Below, piece by piece: positions 36,073 to 43,803 of a stretch of 64,000 nt of DNA. The position numbers and the translations under genes are program-made. The notes under the pieces were generated by a model. It saw nothing but the letters and a program-made list of their open reading frames with translations. It was not told the origin of the DNA and ran no database searches. The stretch comes from Candidatus Baltobacteraceae bacterium (GTDB lineage Bacteria; Vulcanimicrobiota; Vulcanimicrobiia; Vulcanimicrobiales; Vulcanimicrobiaceae), in the NCBI GenBank assembly GCA_036489885.1, contig DASXEW010000001.1, positions 186,001-250,000 of the forward strand, given 5' to 3'. The first letter of the stretch is position 1; each line of letters starts with the position of its first letter.

Positions 36073-37145
36073 TGAGTACCGCACAGGAAATCTGGTTTGA
36101 CGAAAAAGCACGCCGCGGCGGATTTGCCAGCGGCTCCGCTTTGCTTTCCGCGCTCGATTTGCGCAAATACCGGCTCGAGCAAATCTATCGTGCCGCGACA
36201 AAAGAGCTGGCGCGCGATCTCGATGCGGTAACGACGCTCCCCAAGGAGCTTCGCGCAAAACTCAGCGAGCGCGGCTTTGCTTTTGATTCGGTCGCGCCGA
36301 CGGTCGTCCAGCGCTCGAACGACAAGCAAACGACGAAGGGCCTGTTTCGTCTTGTCGATGGCTCGGAAGTCGAAGCCGTCCTGATGGAACACCACGGCGA
36401 GCGCAGCACGGTGTGCATCTCGAGCCAAGCCGGCTGCGCATATGCGTGCCGGTTTTGCGCGACCGGTCAAGGCGGATTTACGCGGAATCTCGAGGCGACC
36501 GAGATCTTCGACCAGGCGCGTTATTTCGCGCGCGAGCTGGCGCGTCGCGACAAGAAGATAACGAACGTCGTTTTCATGGGGATGGGCGAGCCGTTTGCCA
36601 ACTACGACGCCGTCATGGACGCGGTGCGCCTGCTGCACGATCCGAAAGGTTTTGGCCTCGGACACCGGCACATCACGATCTCGACGGTCGGCCTCGTTCC
36701 GCAAATCGACAAGTTTGCAAGCGAAGGGATTCAGGTCAATCTCGCAATCTCGCTGCACGCACCGAACGACGAGCTGCGCGGTCGGCTGATGCCGGTTAAT
36801 CGGCGTTACCCGATCGCCGAGCTGATGGCGGCCTGCGCTCGCTATATGAAGGCAACGCACCGCAAGATTTTCTTCGAGTACGTCATGCTGGATGGGCAAA
36901 ACGATACCGATGCATGCGCGAAAGAGCTAGCCCAGTTAATGCGCGGTCCCCTCTACCACGTCAATTTGATCCCGTACAACGCAACCAGCGCCGAGTTAAG
37001 CGGCAGCAGCGACGCGAAGGTGCGTGCGTTTCAGAGGAGGCTCGAAGATAACGGCGCCATCGCGACGGTGCGTGTTCCGATGGGGCGCGATATCGCAGCC
37101 GCCTGCGGGCAACTCAAAGCGGAGAAGAACGCACCTCAGGAATGA
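36072..37145 (+). CDS. rlmN: Dual-specificity 23S rRNA/tRNA adenine-C2 methyltransferase RlmN
   Basis: A 357-residue radical SAM enzyme that methylates A2503 of 23S rRNA and A37 of some tRNAs. The cluster Cys are C122, C126 and C129 (GCAYACRFCATGQGGFTRNL). VVFMGMGEPFANYDAV, STVGLVPQI and LAISLHAPND are family blocks. The methyl-accepting Cys is probably C345 (DIAAACGQ). The ATG overlaps the upstream stop, and its stop overlaps the YjbR-like start. Confidence 0.95.
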   Translation: MSTAQEIWFDEKARRGGFASGSALLSALDLRKYRLEQIYRAATKELARDLDAVTTLPKELRAKLSERGFAFDSVAPTVVQRSNDKQTTKGLFRLVDGSEVEAVLMEHHGERSTVCISSQAGCAYACRFCATGQGGFTRNLEATEIFDQARYFARELARRDKKITNVVFMGMGEPFANYDAVMDAVRLLHDPKGFGLGHRHITISTVGLVPQIDKFASEGIQVNLAISLHAPNDELRGRLMPVNRRYPIAELMAACARYMKATHRKIFFEYVMLDGQNDTDACAKELAQLMRGPLYHVNLIPYNATSAELSGSSDAKVRAFQRRLEDNGAIATVRVPMGRDIAAACGQLKAEKNAPQE

Positions 37146-37555
37146 TGGCCGCCGCGAGCGGGCGTCTGCGAGCGGAGGCACTGCCCGTGGCCCGCACCGC
37201 GGCGGACGGCTCTAGCTGTCGCCGAGAAAGAACGCTCGGACGAGCTGCGTGTTCGGTCCGGAAGTCCGACATTGCGGCGCTCGGCAAGCGTGCGCCCAAA
37301 GGTCCGGTGCTCGGCTTGAAAACGGTCGATCTCGAAATGAAAGACGTGTTGCTGACGAGCAATCCGAAAGTATTTTTCACGACGCCGCACTTCGATGGCT
37401 ATCCGGCAGTGCTCGTCGAGCTCGAACGGATTTCCGTTAAGGCTCTGAAGGAAGCGCTGGTCGAGGCATGGTTTGCCTGCGCCGGAAAGCGACTTGCGTC
37501 GGAGTACCTGACGCGCAGTAGGCGCCCGCCCTCACGCGGCCGAACTCGGGCCTGA
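37142..37555 (+). CDS. MmcQ/YjbR-like protein with an atypical N-terminal half
   Basis: A 137-residue reading frame. Residues ~65-115 match the YjbR fold well: LKTVDLEMKDVLLTSNPKVF, FTTPHFDGYPAVLVELERI and LVEAWFACAGKR. The first ~55 residues lack the expected LALSLPGVEE...GTPGFRVRGK block and read as low-complexity Arg/Ala sequence. Another frame gives TALAVAEKERSDELRVRS, so an old frameshift or a sequence error in 37150-37290 is possible. YjbR proteins have a CyaY-like fold and are assigned DNA binding without firm function. It overlaps rlmN (ATGA) and glycyl-tRNA synthetase (TGATG). Confidence 0.6.
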   Translation: MMAAASGRLRAEALPVARTAADGSSCRRERTLGRAACSVRKSDIAALGKRAPKGPVLGLKTVDLEMKDVLLTSNPKVFFTTPHFDGYPAVLVELERISVKALKEALVEAWFACAGKRLASEYLTRSRRPPSRGRTRA

Positions 37556-38901
37556 TGGTCGACGAAACGCAACTGACAAACCCCGCATCAATGGACGAAA
37601 TAGCGGCGCTGGCAAAGCGCCGTGGTTTTATCTTTCAGTCGAGTGAGATTTACGGCGGGATCGGCGGCTTTTTCGACTACGGTCCGCTCGGCGCGGTTCT
37701 GAAGCGAAATGTCAAAGATGCGTGGTGGCATGAGATTGTCGAGATGCGCGATGATGTCGTCGCCTTCGATTCGTCGATCATCATGCATCCCGATACGTGG
37801 GTAGCGTCCGGCCATGTCGCGGCGTTTCACGACAAGCTCGTCGACTGCAAGAACTGCAAGCACCGTTTTCGCGCAGATCATCTGAAGACGCTGGAGCAAT
37901 GCCCCGATTGCGGTATGCGCGGAACGCTGACCGAACCGCGCAACTTCAACCTTATGATGAAGACGCAAGTCGGCCCGATGGAAGATAGCGCTGCGGTTGC
38001 ATATTTGCGGCCGGAGACAGCTCAGGGCATGTTCGTCAATTTCAAGAACATCTATCAGAGCTCGCGCAAAAAGCCGCCGTTCGGCATCGCTCAGATCGGC
38101 AAATCATTCCGCAACGAGATCACGCCGGGAAACTTCACCTTCCGGGTGCGCGAGTTCGAACAAGCCGAGCTCGAGTTTTTCGTCCCGCATGATGGACGCG
38201 ACATGGAATGGTTCAAAGAATGGGTCGACGCGCGCAAGAAATGGTATTCTGACTACGGCATCAAGGCGGAGCGTCTGCGCTTCTACGAGCTTACGCCTCA
38301 GGAGCGTCCGCATTACGCCGTCGCGGGAATCGACGTCGAGTATCTGTTCCCGTGGGGTTGGGGCGAGCTCGAATCGATCGCGCATCGGGGAACGTACGAT
38401 CTTGACGCGCACATTAAACTCTCGGGCAAAGATCTGACCTACTTCGACGAGGCGACGAAGCAGAAGTACGTCCCGATTCTCATCGAGAGTTCGGCGGGAA
38501 TGGATCGTACGACGCTTACCATGCTGGTTGATGCGTACGACAAAGAGACGATCACGGACGAGAGCGGAAAGGAAAGCACGCGCACCGTGTTACGGTTCCA
38601 CCCGAAGATCGCGCCCGTGCAAGTTGGAGTGTTTCCGCTCGCGCGCAACAAGCCTGAGCTGGTCGACCGCGCGCAGACGATCGAACGCGCGCTACGTCCG
38701 CATTTTCGCAGTCAATATGATGAAGGCAACGTCGGCCAACTCTATCGCCGGCAAGACGAGATCGGCACGCCGTTCTGCATCATGATCGATTATCAGACGC
38801 TTGCCGACGACACGGTGACGATTCGTCACCGCGATTCGATGCGACAAGACCGCGTTGCAGTTGCGCAAATTGCTTCGTTTCTCGCCGAGCGAATTGGCTA
38901 A
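37555..38901 (+). CDS. glyQS: Glycyl-tRNA synthetase, single-chain dimeric type
   Basis: A 448-residue class II synthetase charging tRNA-Gly. This is the alpha2 form found in archaea, eukaryotes and many bacteria, not the alpha/beta form. Visible features are RRGFIFQSSEIYGGIGGFFD at the start, a zinc-like insertion (CKNCKHRF...QCPDCGMRGT), YLRPETAQGMFVNF, motif 2 GIAQIGKSFRNEITP, motif 3 GMDRTTLTMLVDAY and a C-terminal anticodon domain (PVQVGVFPLARN). It ends the chain that began at prfB. Confidence 0.96.
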   Translation: MVDETQLTNPASMDEIAALAKRRGFIFQSSEIYGGIGGFFDYGPLGAVLKRNVKDAWWHEIVEMRDDVVAFDSSIIMHPDTWVASGHVAAFHDKLVDCKNCKHRFRADHLKTLEQCPDCGMRGTLTEPRNFNLMMKTQVGPMEDSAAVAYLRPETAQGMFVNFKNIYQSSRKKPPFGIAQIGKSFRNEITPGNFTFRVREFEQAELEFFVPHDGRDMEWFKEWVDARKKWYSDYGIKAERLRFYELTPQERPHYAVAGIDVEYLFPWGWGELESIAHRGTYDLDAHIKLSGKDLTYFDEATKQKYVPILIESSAGMDRTTLTMLVDAYDKETITDESGKESTRTVLRFHPKIAPVQVGVFPLARNKPELVDRAQTIERALRPHFRSQYDEGNVGQLYRRQDEIGTPFCIMIDYQTLADDTVTIRHRDSMRQDRVAVAQIASFLAERIG

Positions 38902-38902
38902 A

Positions 38903-39631
38903 CTACTTGTGCGCTCCGTCGCCTTTTCCGGGTGCTTGGAGATAGGTCGGCAACAGCACCATCTCGGGAACATAGGCGCGTTCGGGTAGAGCCGCGAGAA
39001 ACAAACAGGCCGATGCGACATCGTCGGCCTGAAGCATGTTTACGCGCTTTTCTGCGCCCGGCGGATTCGCGCGGCGCGCAAGAAACGGAGTGTCGACGAC
39101 GCCCGGCAAGATGACCGAAATTCGAACGCCGTTTTGATGCTCTTCGTACGCCGCGGAGCGCGTTAGGCCGAAGAGCCCGGTCTTCGAAGCCTGGTATGCG
39201 GTCCCGGAGAGATTCGGCCACGCCGCCGAGTTGCTCGAGATGAATATTGCCGTTCCGTGTCGCTCGCGGAGTGACGGAAGCAAGGCTTTCAACGTTTGAA
39301 ATGCGGCGTTGAGATTCACTTGGATGACGGTATTCCAATCCTCGAGCGAGGTCTCCGCAAGTCGCCGGTTCGGGATGTTATGACCCGCGGCATACACGAG
39401 CACGTCGATCGGACCCGTTTTCAGGATGGCCGCCATTCCGCGTTCGACCGCCGCGGAGTCCGCGAGGTCGAATGTATGAGCGTGAAATCGATCGTTTTCC
39501 TGAAGTTCTGTTTTGCGGCGTGCGACTGCGTGCACCGTCGCTCCCGCGTCGTAGAATTGTCGAGCCGTTGCAAGCCCAATCCCACTGCTCGCGCCGACCA
39601 CAACGGCAACACGTCCGGATAAATCACTCAC
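38903..39631 (-). CDS. Short-chain dehydrogenase/reductase
   Basis: A 242-residue Rossmann-fold oxidoreductase with cofactor motif VVVGASSGIGLATA (~10-23), YAAGHNIPNR in place of NNAG, FISSNSAAW with the catalytic Ser and YQASKTG with the Tyr and Lys. The substrate is unknown; the IPNR variant separates it from fatty-acid FabG. The start is GTG. It lies downstream of the zinc alcohol dehydrogenase on the same strand after a 118-bp gap in which I see no clear signal, so it may or may not belong to that transcript. Confidence 0.9.
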   Translation of the reverse strand: MSDLSGRVAVVVGASSGIGLATARQFYDAGATVHAVARRKTELQENDRFHAHTFDLADSAAVERGMAAILKTGPIDVLVYAAGHNIPNRRLAETSLEDWNTVIQVNLNAAFQTLKALLPSLRERHGTAIFISSNSAAWPNLSGTAYQASKTGLFGLTRSAAYEEHQNGVRISVILPGVVDTPFLARRANPPGAEKRVNMLQADDVASACLFLAALPERAYVPEMVLLPTYLQAPGKGDGAHK

Positions 39632-39749
39632 GCAATGACCTCTCTCTCATTTCACTCGGGTATCGCCGGAATACGCCGCCTGAGTTCGAGACGCCAGCAC
39701 GTCGAAATTCTCGAAGATATGCGCGACATGTGTGCGTTCTGAATTGCGC

Positions 39750-40751
39750 TCATGCTGAGCAGATTACGGCTCGACCTACCCCGGCTCCCGCGCTGACGCG
39801 CGCCAGCGCCTCGTTGGCTTGTGAGAGTGTGAAGTGGTCGCCGATCGCGGCGCGTAGCTCGCCACGCGCGACGAGATCGATGACCATTCGCAGATCGCTA
39901 CGTGTCGAACCGCGAGACCCGGCAACGCGCCGTTGCGTACGCGCGAGCGTCTGAGTCTGCACTGGAAAAATCGCGCCTGGATCGTAGCCGGTCACGACGA
40001 GAATGCCGTCGGGTGCAAGGGCTTCGAATCCGGCCGTCGCGCTTTGGGCGACGCCGGCGAAATCGATTGCGGCATCGAGTCCGCGCGGCAAGCTCGCCGA
40101 GCGGAGATCGACGGTTTCTTCGGCACCGAGATCGCGCGCTGAATTGAGCCGTTCGGACTTGACGTCTGCAGCGATGACCCTCGCTCCGGCGCGCTTCGCG
40201 AGCTGTACCGCGAACGAACCCAGTCCGCCCACGCCAAGAATGGCGACCCTTTGCCCGGCCTTCAGATCGGCACGCGCGATGGCGCGTGCGGCAGTCGCCG
40301 CCGCATCGCACAGCACAGCAGCAGCATCGCTTTCGATCCCGTCCGGAATTGCGATGAGATTATCGGCGGCACACACGAGATAGTCCGCAAATCCACCGTC
40401 GCGCTCGAAGCCGATGCGTGGCCCCGGGTTGATGCACATGTTCTCCCGATCGCTTTGACAGTACGCGCAGACGCCGCAGCCTCGGTACAAATAGATGCAC
40501 GCGCGTTGACCGACGAGCTCACCCGATACTCCGCCGCCCACTGATACGACTTCACCGGCGACTTCGTGTCCGAGGACGCGCGGCGGCTTAATCGTAGCTA
40601 CGACGCCTTTATAACCTTTGAGATCCGTTCCACATACGCCGCAGGCCGCGACCCGCACGAGCGCTTCGCCTTGACCGGGAATAGGAATCTCGCGTCCTTC
40701 GGCGACCAGCGGCGCATCGAATTGACGCAACACCATCGCGTTCATACTCAC
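39750..40751 (-). CDS. Zinc-dependent alcohol dehydrogenase (MDR family)
   Basis: A 333-residue medium-chain dehydrogenase. The catalytic zinc ligands are C40 (GVCGTDLKGYKG) and H62-E63 (GHEVAGEV). The structural zinc Cys cluster is GCGVCAYCQSDRENMC. The Rossmann segment is VAILGVGGLGSFAVQLAKRA. The pattern resembles threonine/sorbitol dehydrogenase-like enzymes; the substrate is unassigned. Its start overlaps the end of the aldo-keto reductase, and with the amidohydrolase it forms the minus-strand arm of the GntR-controlled island. Confidence 0.92.
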   Translation of the reverse strand: MSMNAMVLRQFDAPLVAEGREIPIPGQGEALVRVAACGVCGTDLKGYKGVVATIKPPRVLGHEVAGEVVSVGGGVSGELVGQRACIYLYRGCGVCAYCQSDRENMCINPGPRIGFERDGGFADYLVCAADNLIAIPDGIESDAAAVLCDAAATAARAIARADLKAGQRVAILGVGGLGSFAVQLAKRAGARVIAADVKSERLNSARDLGAEETVDLRSASLPRGLDAAIDFAGVAQSATAGFEALAPDGILVVTGYDPGAIFPVQTQTLARTQRRVAGSRGSTRSDLRMVIDLVARGELRAAIGDHFTLSQANEALARVSAGAGVGRAVICSA

Positions 40752-41701
40752 CGGAACGGCGTGTGCTGCGCATCGGATGACAGCTCCTCGAGCTCCTGCA
40801 ACAGGTCATCGGTGAGATCAACCTCGAGTGCGCCAAGATTGTCGCCGAGCTGCTCCGTCCTGGTCGCTCCGCACAAGGCTCCGGTAACGCCGGGACGTTT
40901 GAGCACCCAAGCGAGTGCGAGTTGCGCCGGACTCCAATTGTTTTCTTGCGCCATCGCTGCAACGCGTTCCGCAAACGCTAGGCGTGGCGAGGTGACACTC
41001 TGCGCGAAGATTGGCTGCGTCGAAAGACGTGACGATGGCGGTGGTGGCGCGTTATTGCGGTATTTCGCGGTGAGAATACCGCCGCCGAGCGGCCAAAAAG
41101 CGTAGAAACCGACCTGTTCGGCAAGGCACAGCGGCAACATCTCAAGCTCTGCCGTCCGATCGATAAGTGAATAGCTGGCCTGCACGACGGAACAGCGCAC
41201 GAACCTGCTGCGCTCGCTCGCCCATAACGTGCGTCCGACTTGCCAGGCAGAATAGTTCGAAACGCCGACCGCACGAATCTTCCCGTCGCGCTTGAATTCC
41301 TCAAGCGTCCCGAATGTCTCGTCATCCGGCGTCACGCCATCGAAATAGTGCACGTAATACAGATCGATATAATCGGTCTGCAAGCGTCGTAGACTCGCTT
41401 CAAGCGCGCTGCGCAAATGTTGTCGCGAGCCGCCGCGCTCGGCGGGTTTATTCCCCGCGCCACCGCCCTTTGTCGTCAAGACGACGCGATCACGGTGCTT
41501 GGGTAACCACTCCCCGAGTATTTCCTCGGACTTGCCGCCGCCATACATGTCGGCTGTGTCGAAAAGCGTGATCCCCGCGTCGAGTGCTCGATCGAGTATT
41601 GCAAGTGATGCGTTGCGATCCGCCCGCGTTCCGAATGAATTGCATCCGAGCCCTACGACCGACACTTTGAGGTCGCTGTTCGGCAAGACAGCGAAGCGCA
41701 T
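40748..41701 (-). CDS. Aldo-keto reductase
   Basis: A 317-residue TIM-barrel NADPH-dependent reductase. The tetrad is visible: Asp in TLFDTADMYGGGKSEE with the Tyr just after, Lys in VVLTTKGG and His in IDLYYVHYFDG. NADP-binding GVSNYSAWQV and the C-terminal VTGALCGATRTEQL are typical. It resembles the Tas/YajO/GSP69 groups. The ATG abuts the amidohydrolase stop with no gap, and the end overlaps the alcohol dehydrogenase start by 4 bp, so the three are co-translated. Confidence 0.93.
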   Translation of the reverse strand: MRFAVLPNSDLKVSVVGLGCNSFGTRADRNASLAILDRALDAGITLFDTADMYGGGKSEEILGEWLPKHRDRVVLTTKGGGAGNKPAERGGSRQHLRSALEASLRRLQTDYIDLYYVHYFDGVTPDDETFGTLEEFKRDGKIRAVGVSNYSAWQVGRTLWASERSRFVRCSVVQASYSLIDRTAELEMLPLCLAEQVGFYAFWPLGGGILTAKYRNNAPPPPSSRLSTQPIFAQSVTSPRLAFAERVAAMAQENNWSPAQLALAWVLKRPGVTGALCGATRTEQLGDNLGALEVDLTDDLLQELEELSSDAQHTPFR

Positions 41702-43027
41702 CTAAATCGGAATCTTCCACCCCCACGAGGCATCGTGGATCAGGCGTTCCGTTTGCCCCGGGCGCCGATCGACGTAGACTCGGCCTTCTTTCATCACTAG
41801 TAAAATGTTCTTTTTCTCGGTGAGGACCTTGATGTCCGCATACGGATTACCGTTCACCGCGATGATATCGGCGATCTTTCCAGGTTCGAGCGTTCCCAAT
41901 TTGTCTTCGACGCCGATCGCTTCCGCCGCGTGTTTCGTTCCGGTCTTGATCGCCTCTTCGGGTGTCATCCCGAAGTCGACGTAGATGACCATCTCGCCGG
42001 CCTGACTGCCCATTTCCGGATCGAGCTGCGTATCGGTTCCGAGCGCCATCTTGATTCCGGCCCGATGCAGACGCTGGAACGTCTCCTTCGTGGACGGCTG
42101 AATTTTCTTCATCTTCTTGAGCGTGAACTCGGGTGTACCCATTTGACGACGAATCTCAATTGCATGATCGGTCCGATGCTGAAGCGTCGGCGTTAAAATG
42201 ATCTTACGCTCTTTCATCATCGCGATCGCTTCGTCGTCAGTGAAGACGGAATGCTCGAGCGTATCAGCGCCGGCGCGCATTGCCATCTTTTGCGCTTCGG
42301 GTGTAAAGCAGTGGACCGCAGTACGCTTTCCAAAAGCATGTGACTCATCGACGATCGCGTCGATCTCTTCTTGCGTCATGTTTCGGATGTCGGGCTCTTC
42401 CTTATCGGTTCCGCCGCCGCCCGAGCAGCACGTTTTAATGAGGTCGGCGCCAATGCGCAGCTGCGAGCGTGTCAGCTTACGCAGCTCCCACGGGCCGTCG
42501 GCCGTCGCCAGCGCAACGCGCGGAACGTTCCGCGGCAAGATGCAATCGAGATGTGCGTTCGTGATGATCGCCCACCCGGCGCAGAAAAGTCGCGGTCCGG
42601 CGATGATGCCGAACTCGATCGCGTCACGCAGGGCGCACATCTCTGCAGTCACGTGGCCGGCGTAACTGTAGCCGCCCAGGTCGCGCAAGGTCGTAAAGCC
42701 CATCTCCATGCAAATCTGTGCGTGGAGAAGGGCGTAGAGCATCTGCAGTTGCGGTGTAATCTCGAATGCTGCCGCGCGATAATTCTTGAACGTCAGCGTG
42801 TTGTACTGATTCAGATGGAGATGACAATCCATCAGACCGGGCATCAGTGTCGCGTCCCCCGCGTCAACCGTGGTGTAATCCTCGGGTAGACGCTGCGAAT
42901 CGATTTGTCCGATGCTCTCAATGCGGTCGCCGTCGAGCACGACGACGACCCCGCCTTCGCGGAATCCGCCGTTGCCGTCGATGAGCCGGCCGGCACGAAT
43001 AACAGTCTTGCGTTCTTCTGTCGCCAC
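41702..43027 (-). CDS. Metal-dependent amidohydrolase (imidazolonepropionase/prolidase-like)
   Basis: About 441 residues from GTG 43027; the frame extends to 43066 but would then overlap the divergent regulator. The TIM-barrel metal sites are visible: HxH in GLMDCHLHLN, a candidate carboxylated Lys in GADLIKTCCSGGG, His in TAVHCF and LEHSVF, and Asp in LGTDTQLDPE. AADIIAVNGNP-like GKIADIIAVNGNP closes the barrel. Relatives hydrolyse Xaa-Pro or other dipeptides and cyclic amides. The substrate is probably shared with the importer on the other strand. Confidence 0.9.
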   Translation of the reverse strand: MATEERKTVIRAGRLIDGNGGFREGGVVVVLDGDRIESIGQIDSQRLPEDYTTVDAGDATLMPGLMDCHLHLNQYNTLTFKNYRAAAFEITPQLQMLYALLHAQICMEMGFTTLRDLGGYSYAGHVTAEMCALRDAIEFGIIAGPRLFCAGWAIITNAHLDCILPRNVPRVALATADGPWELRKLTRSQLRIGADLIKTCCSGGGGTDKEEPDIRNMTQEEIDAIVDESHAFGKRTAVHCFTPEAQKMAMRAGADTLEHSVFTDDEAIAMMKERKIILTPTLQHRTDHAIEIRRQMGTPEFTLKKMKKIQPSTKETFQRLHRAGIKMALGTDTQLDPEMGSQAGEMVIYVDFGMTPEEAIKTGTKHAAEAIGVEDKLGTLEPGKIADIIAVNGNPYADIKVLTEKKNILLVMKEGRVYVDRRPGQTERLIHDASWGWKIPI

Positions 43028-43044
43028 GGTATACAATGCATACC
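43028..43044. promoter_or_regulatory. Candidate GntR operator between divergent starts
   Basis: GGTATACAATGCATACC is an inverted repeat with 7 of 8 matching pairs around a central base. It spans the whole 8-bp gap and the ATG of the regulator. On the minus strand, TTGCCC-18 bp-TATGCA would place a promoter over it, driving the amidohydrolase. Its position and symmetry fit an operator for the FCD-type GntR protein encoded at 43036. Confidence 0.55.
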
Positions 43045-43803
43045 ACTGAACGAACCCGGAGGGCAACTACCACGGCGATCCCCTTGTCGCAAGCCGACGA
43101 TCCCCTCGACATCCTGACGACCCTCGCGGGACGGTTGGGCGACATGGCGGTCTTGGAACAAACGATCGCCCCTGCAATTCGCGAGGCAATTATCATTGGA
43201 GCCCTGCCCGGCGGGATGCGGCTTTCGGAGCTTCAGGTCGCACGCCGCCTACAGGTAAGCCGCACCCCCGTTCGCCGGGCGCTCAACCAATTGGCGCACG
43301 AGGGGCTGATCGTAATCGCTCCGCACGTCGGCGCGTCCGTGCGCGCCATCCGGCCCGAAGACGTCGAGGAGATTTACGAGGTTCGCATTGCGCTCGAGGT
43401 GCTCGCCGTGAAGTTGCTGATCGAACGAGTGAGCGCGGTCGGACGCGCGGAGTTCATGGAAGCGATGGAGTCGCTCCGGGCCGCCGCCATCGACGCCGAT
43501 GCGTATGCTGAGGCGCTCGACGCATTCCACCTGTTGATCATGCGGCTGGCTCGGAATCGCACGCTCGTTCAGATGTATCAGAATCTCGTCGGACCGATCC
43601 GGCGATTTCGCCGCATCAATCTTGGCCCTTCCGATCGAGTGCAGCGATCGCTGCGCGCGAATCTGCGCGTTGCTCGCGCAATGCTTGCAGGCGATCCGAG
43701 CGCAGCAGCTTTGATGGAGGAGCATTTGAAACAAGCCAGCGCCGACGTAATTGCCTTGCTACGTGCCCAGTTCGTTTTGAAGAAGGGGACCGAACTAACA
43801 TGA
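43036..43803 (+). CDS. GntR-family regulator with FCD ligand-binding domain
   Basis: A 255-residue repressor. The winged helix is at ~55-105 (IREAIIIGALPGGMRLSELQ, then VARRLQVSRTPVRRALNQLA). The all-helical FCD domain follows, with metal/ligand residues in EIYEVRIALEVLAVKLLIER, FHLLIMRLARN and EEHLKQASADVIALL. FCD regulators usually sense organic acids or sugar acids. No ribosome binding site precedes ATG 43036; ATG 43144 is an alternative that would remove 36 residues before the DNA-binding domain. It heads the plus-strand arm of the island and probably controls both arms. Confidence 0.92.
   Translation: MHTTERTRRATTTAIPLSQADDPLDILTTLAGRLGDMAVLEQTIAPAIREAIIIGALPGGMRLSELQVARRLQVSRTPVRRALNQLAHEGLIVIAPHVGASVRAIRPEDVEEIYEVRIALEVLAVKLLIERVSAVGRAEFMEAMESLRAAAIDADAYAEALDAFHLLIMRLARNRTLVQMYQNLVGPIRRFRRINLGPSDRVQRSLRANLRVARAMLAGDPSAAALMEEHLKQASADVIALLRAQFVLKKGTELT

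Noticed and set aside
35766-36899. 377-residue open frame antisense to the UDG and rlmN genes
   Set aside because: Covers two well-supported genes on the other strand and shows no recognisable domain.
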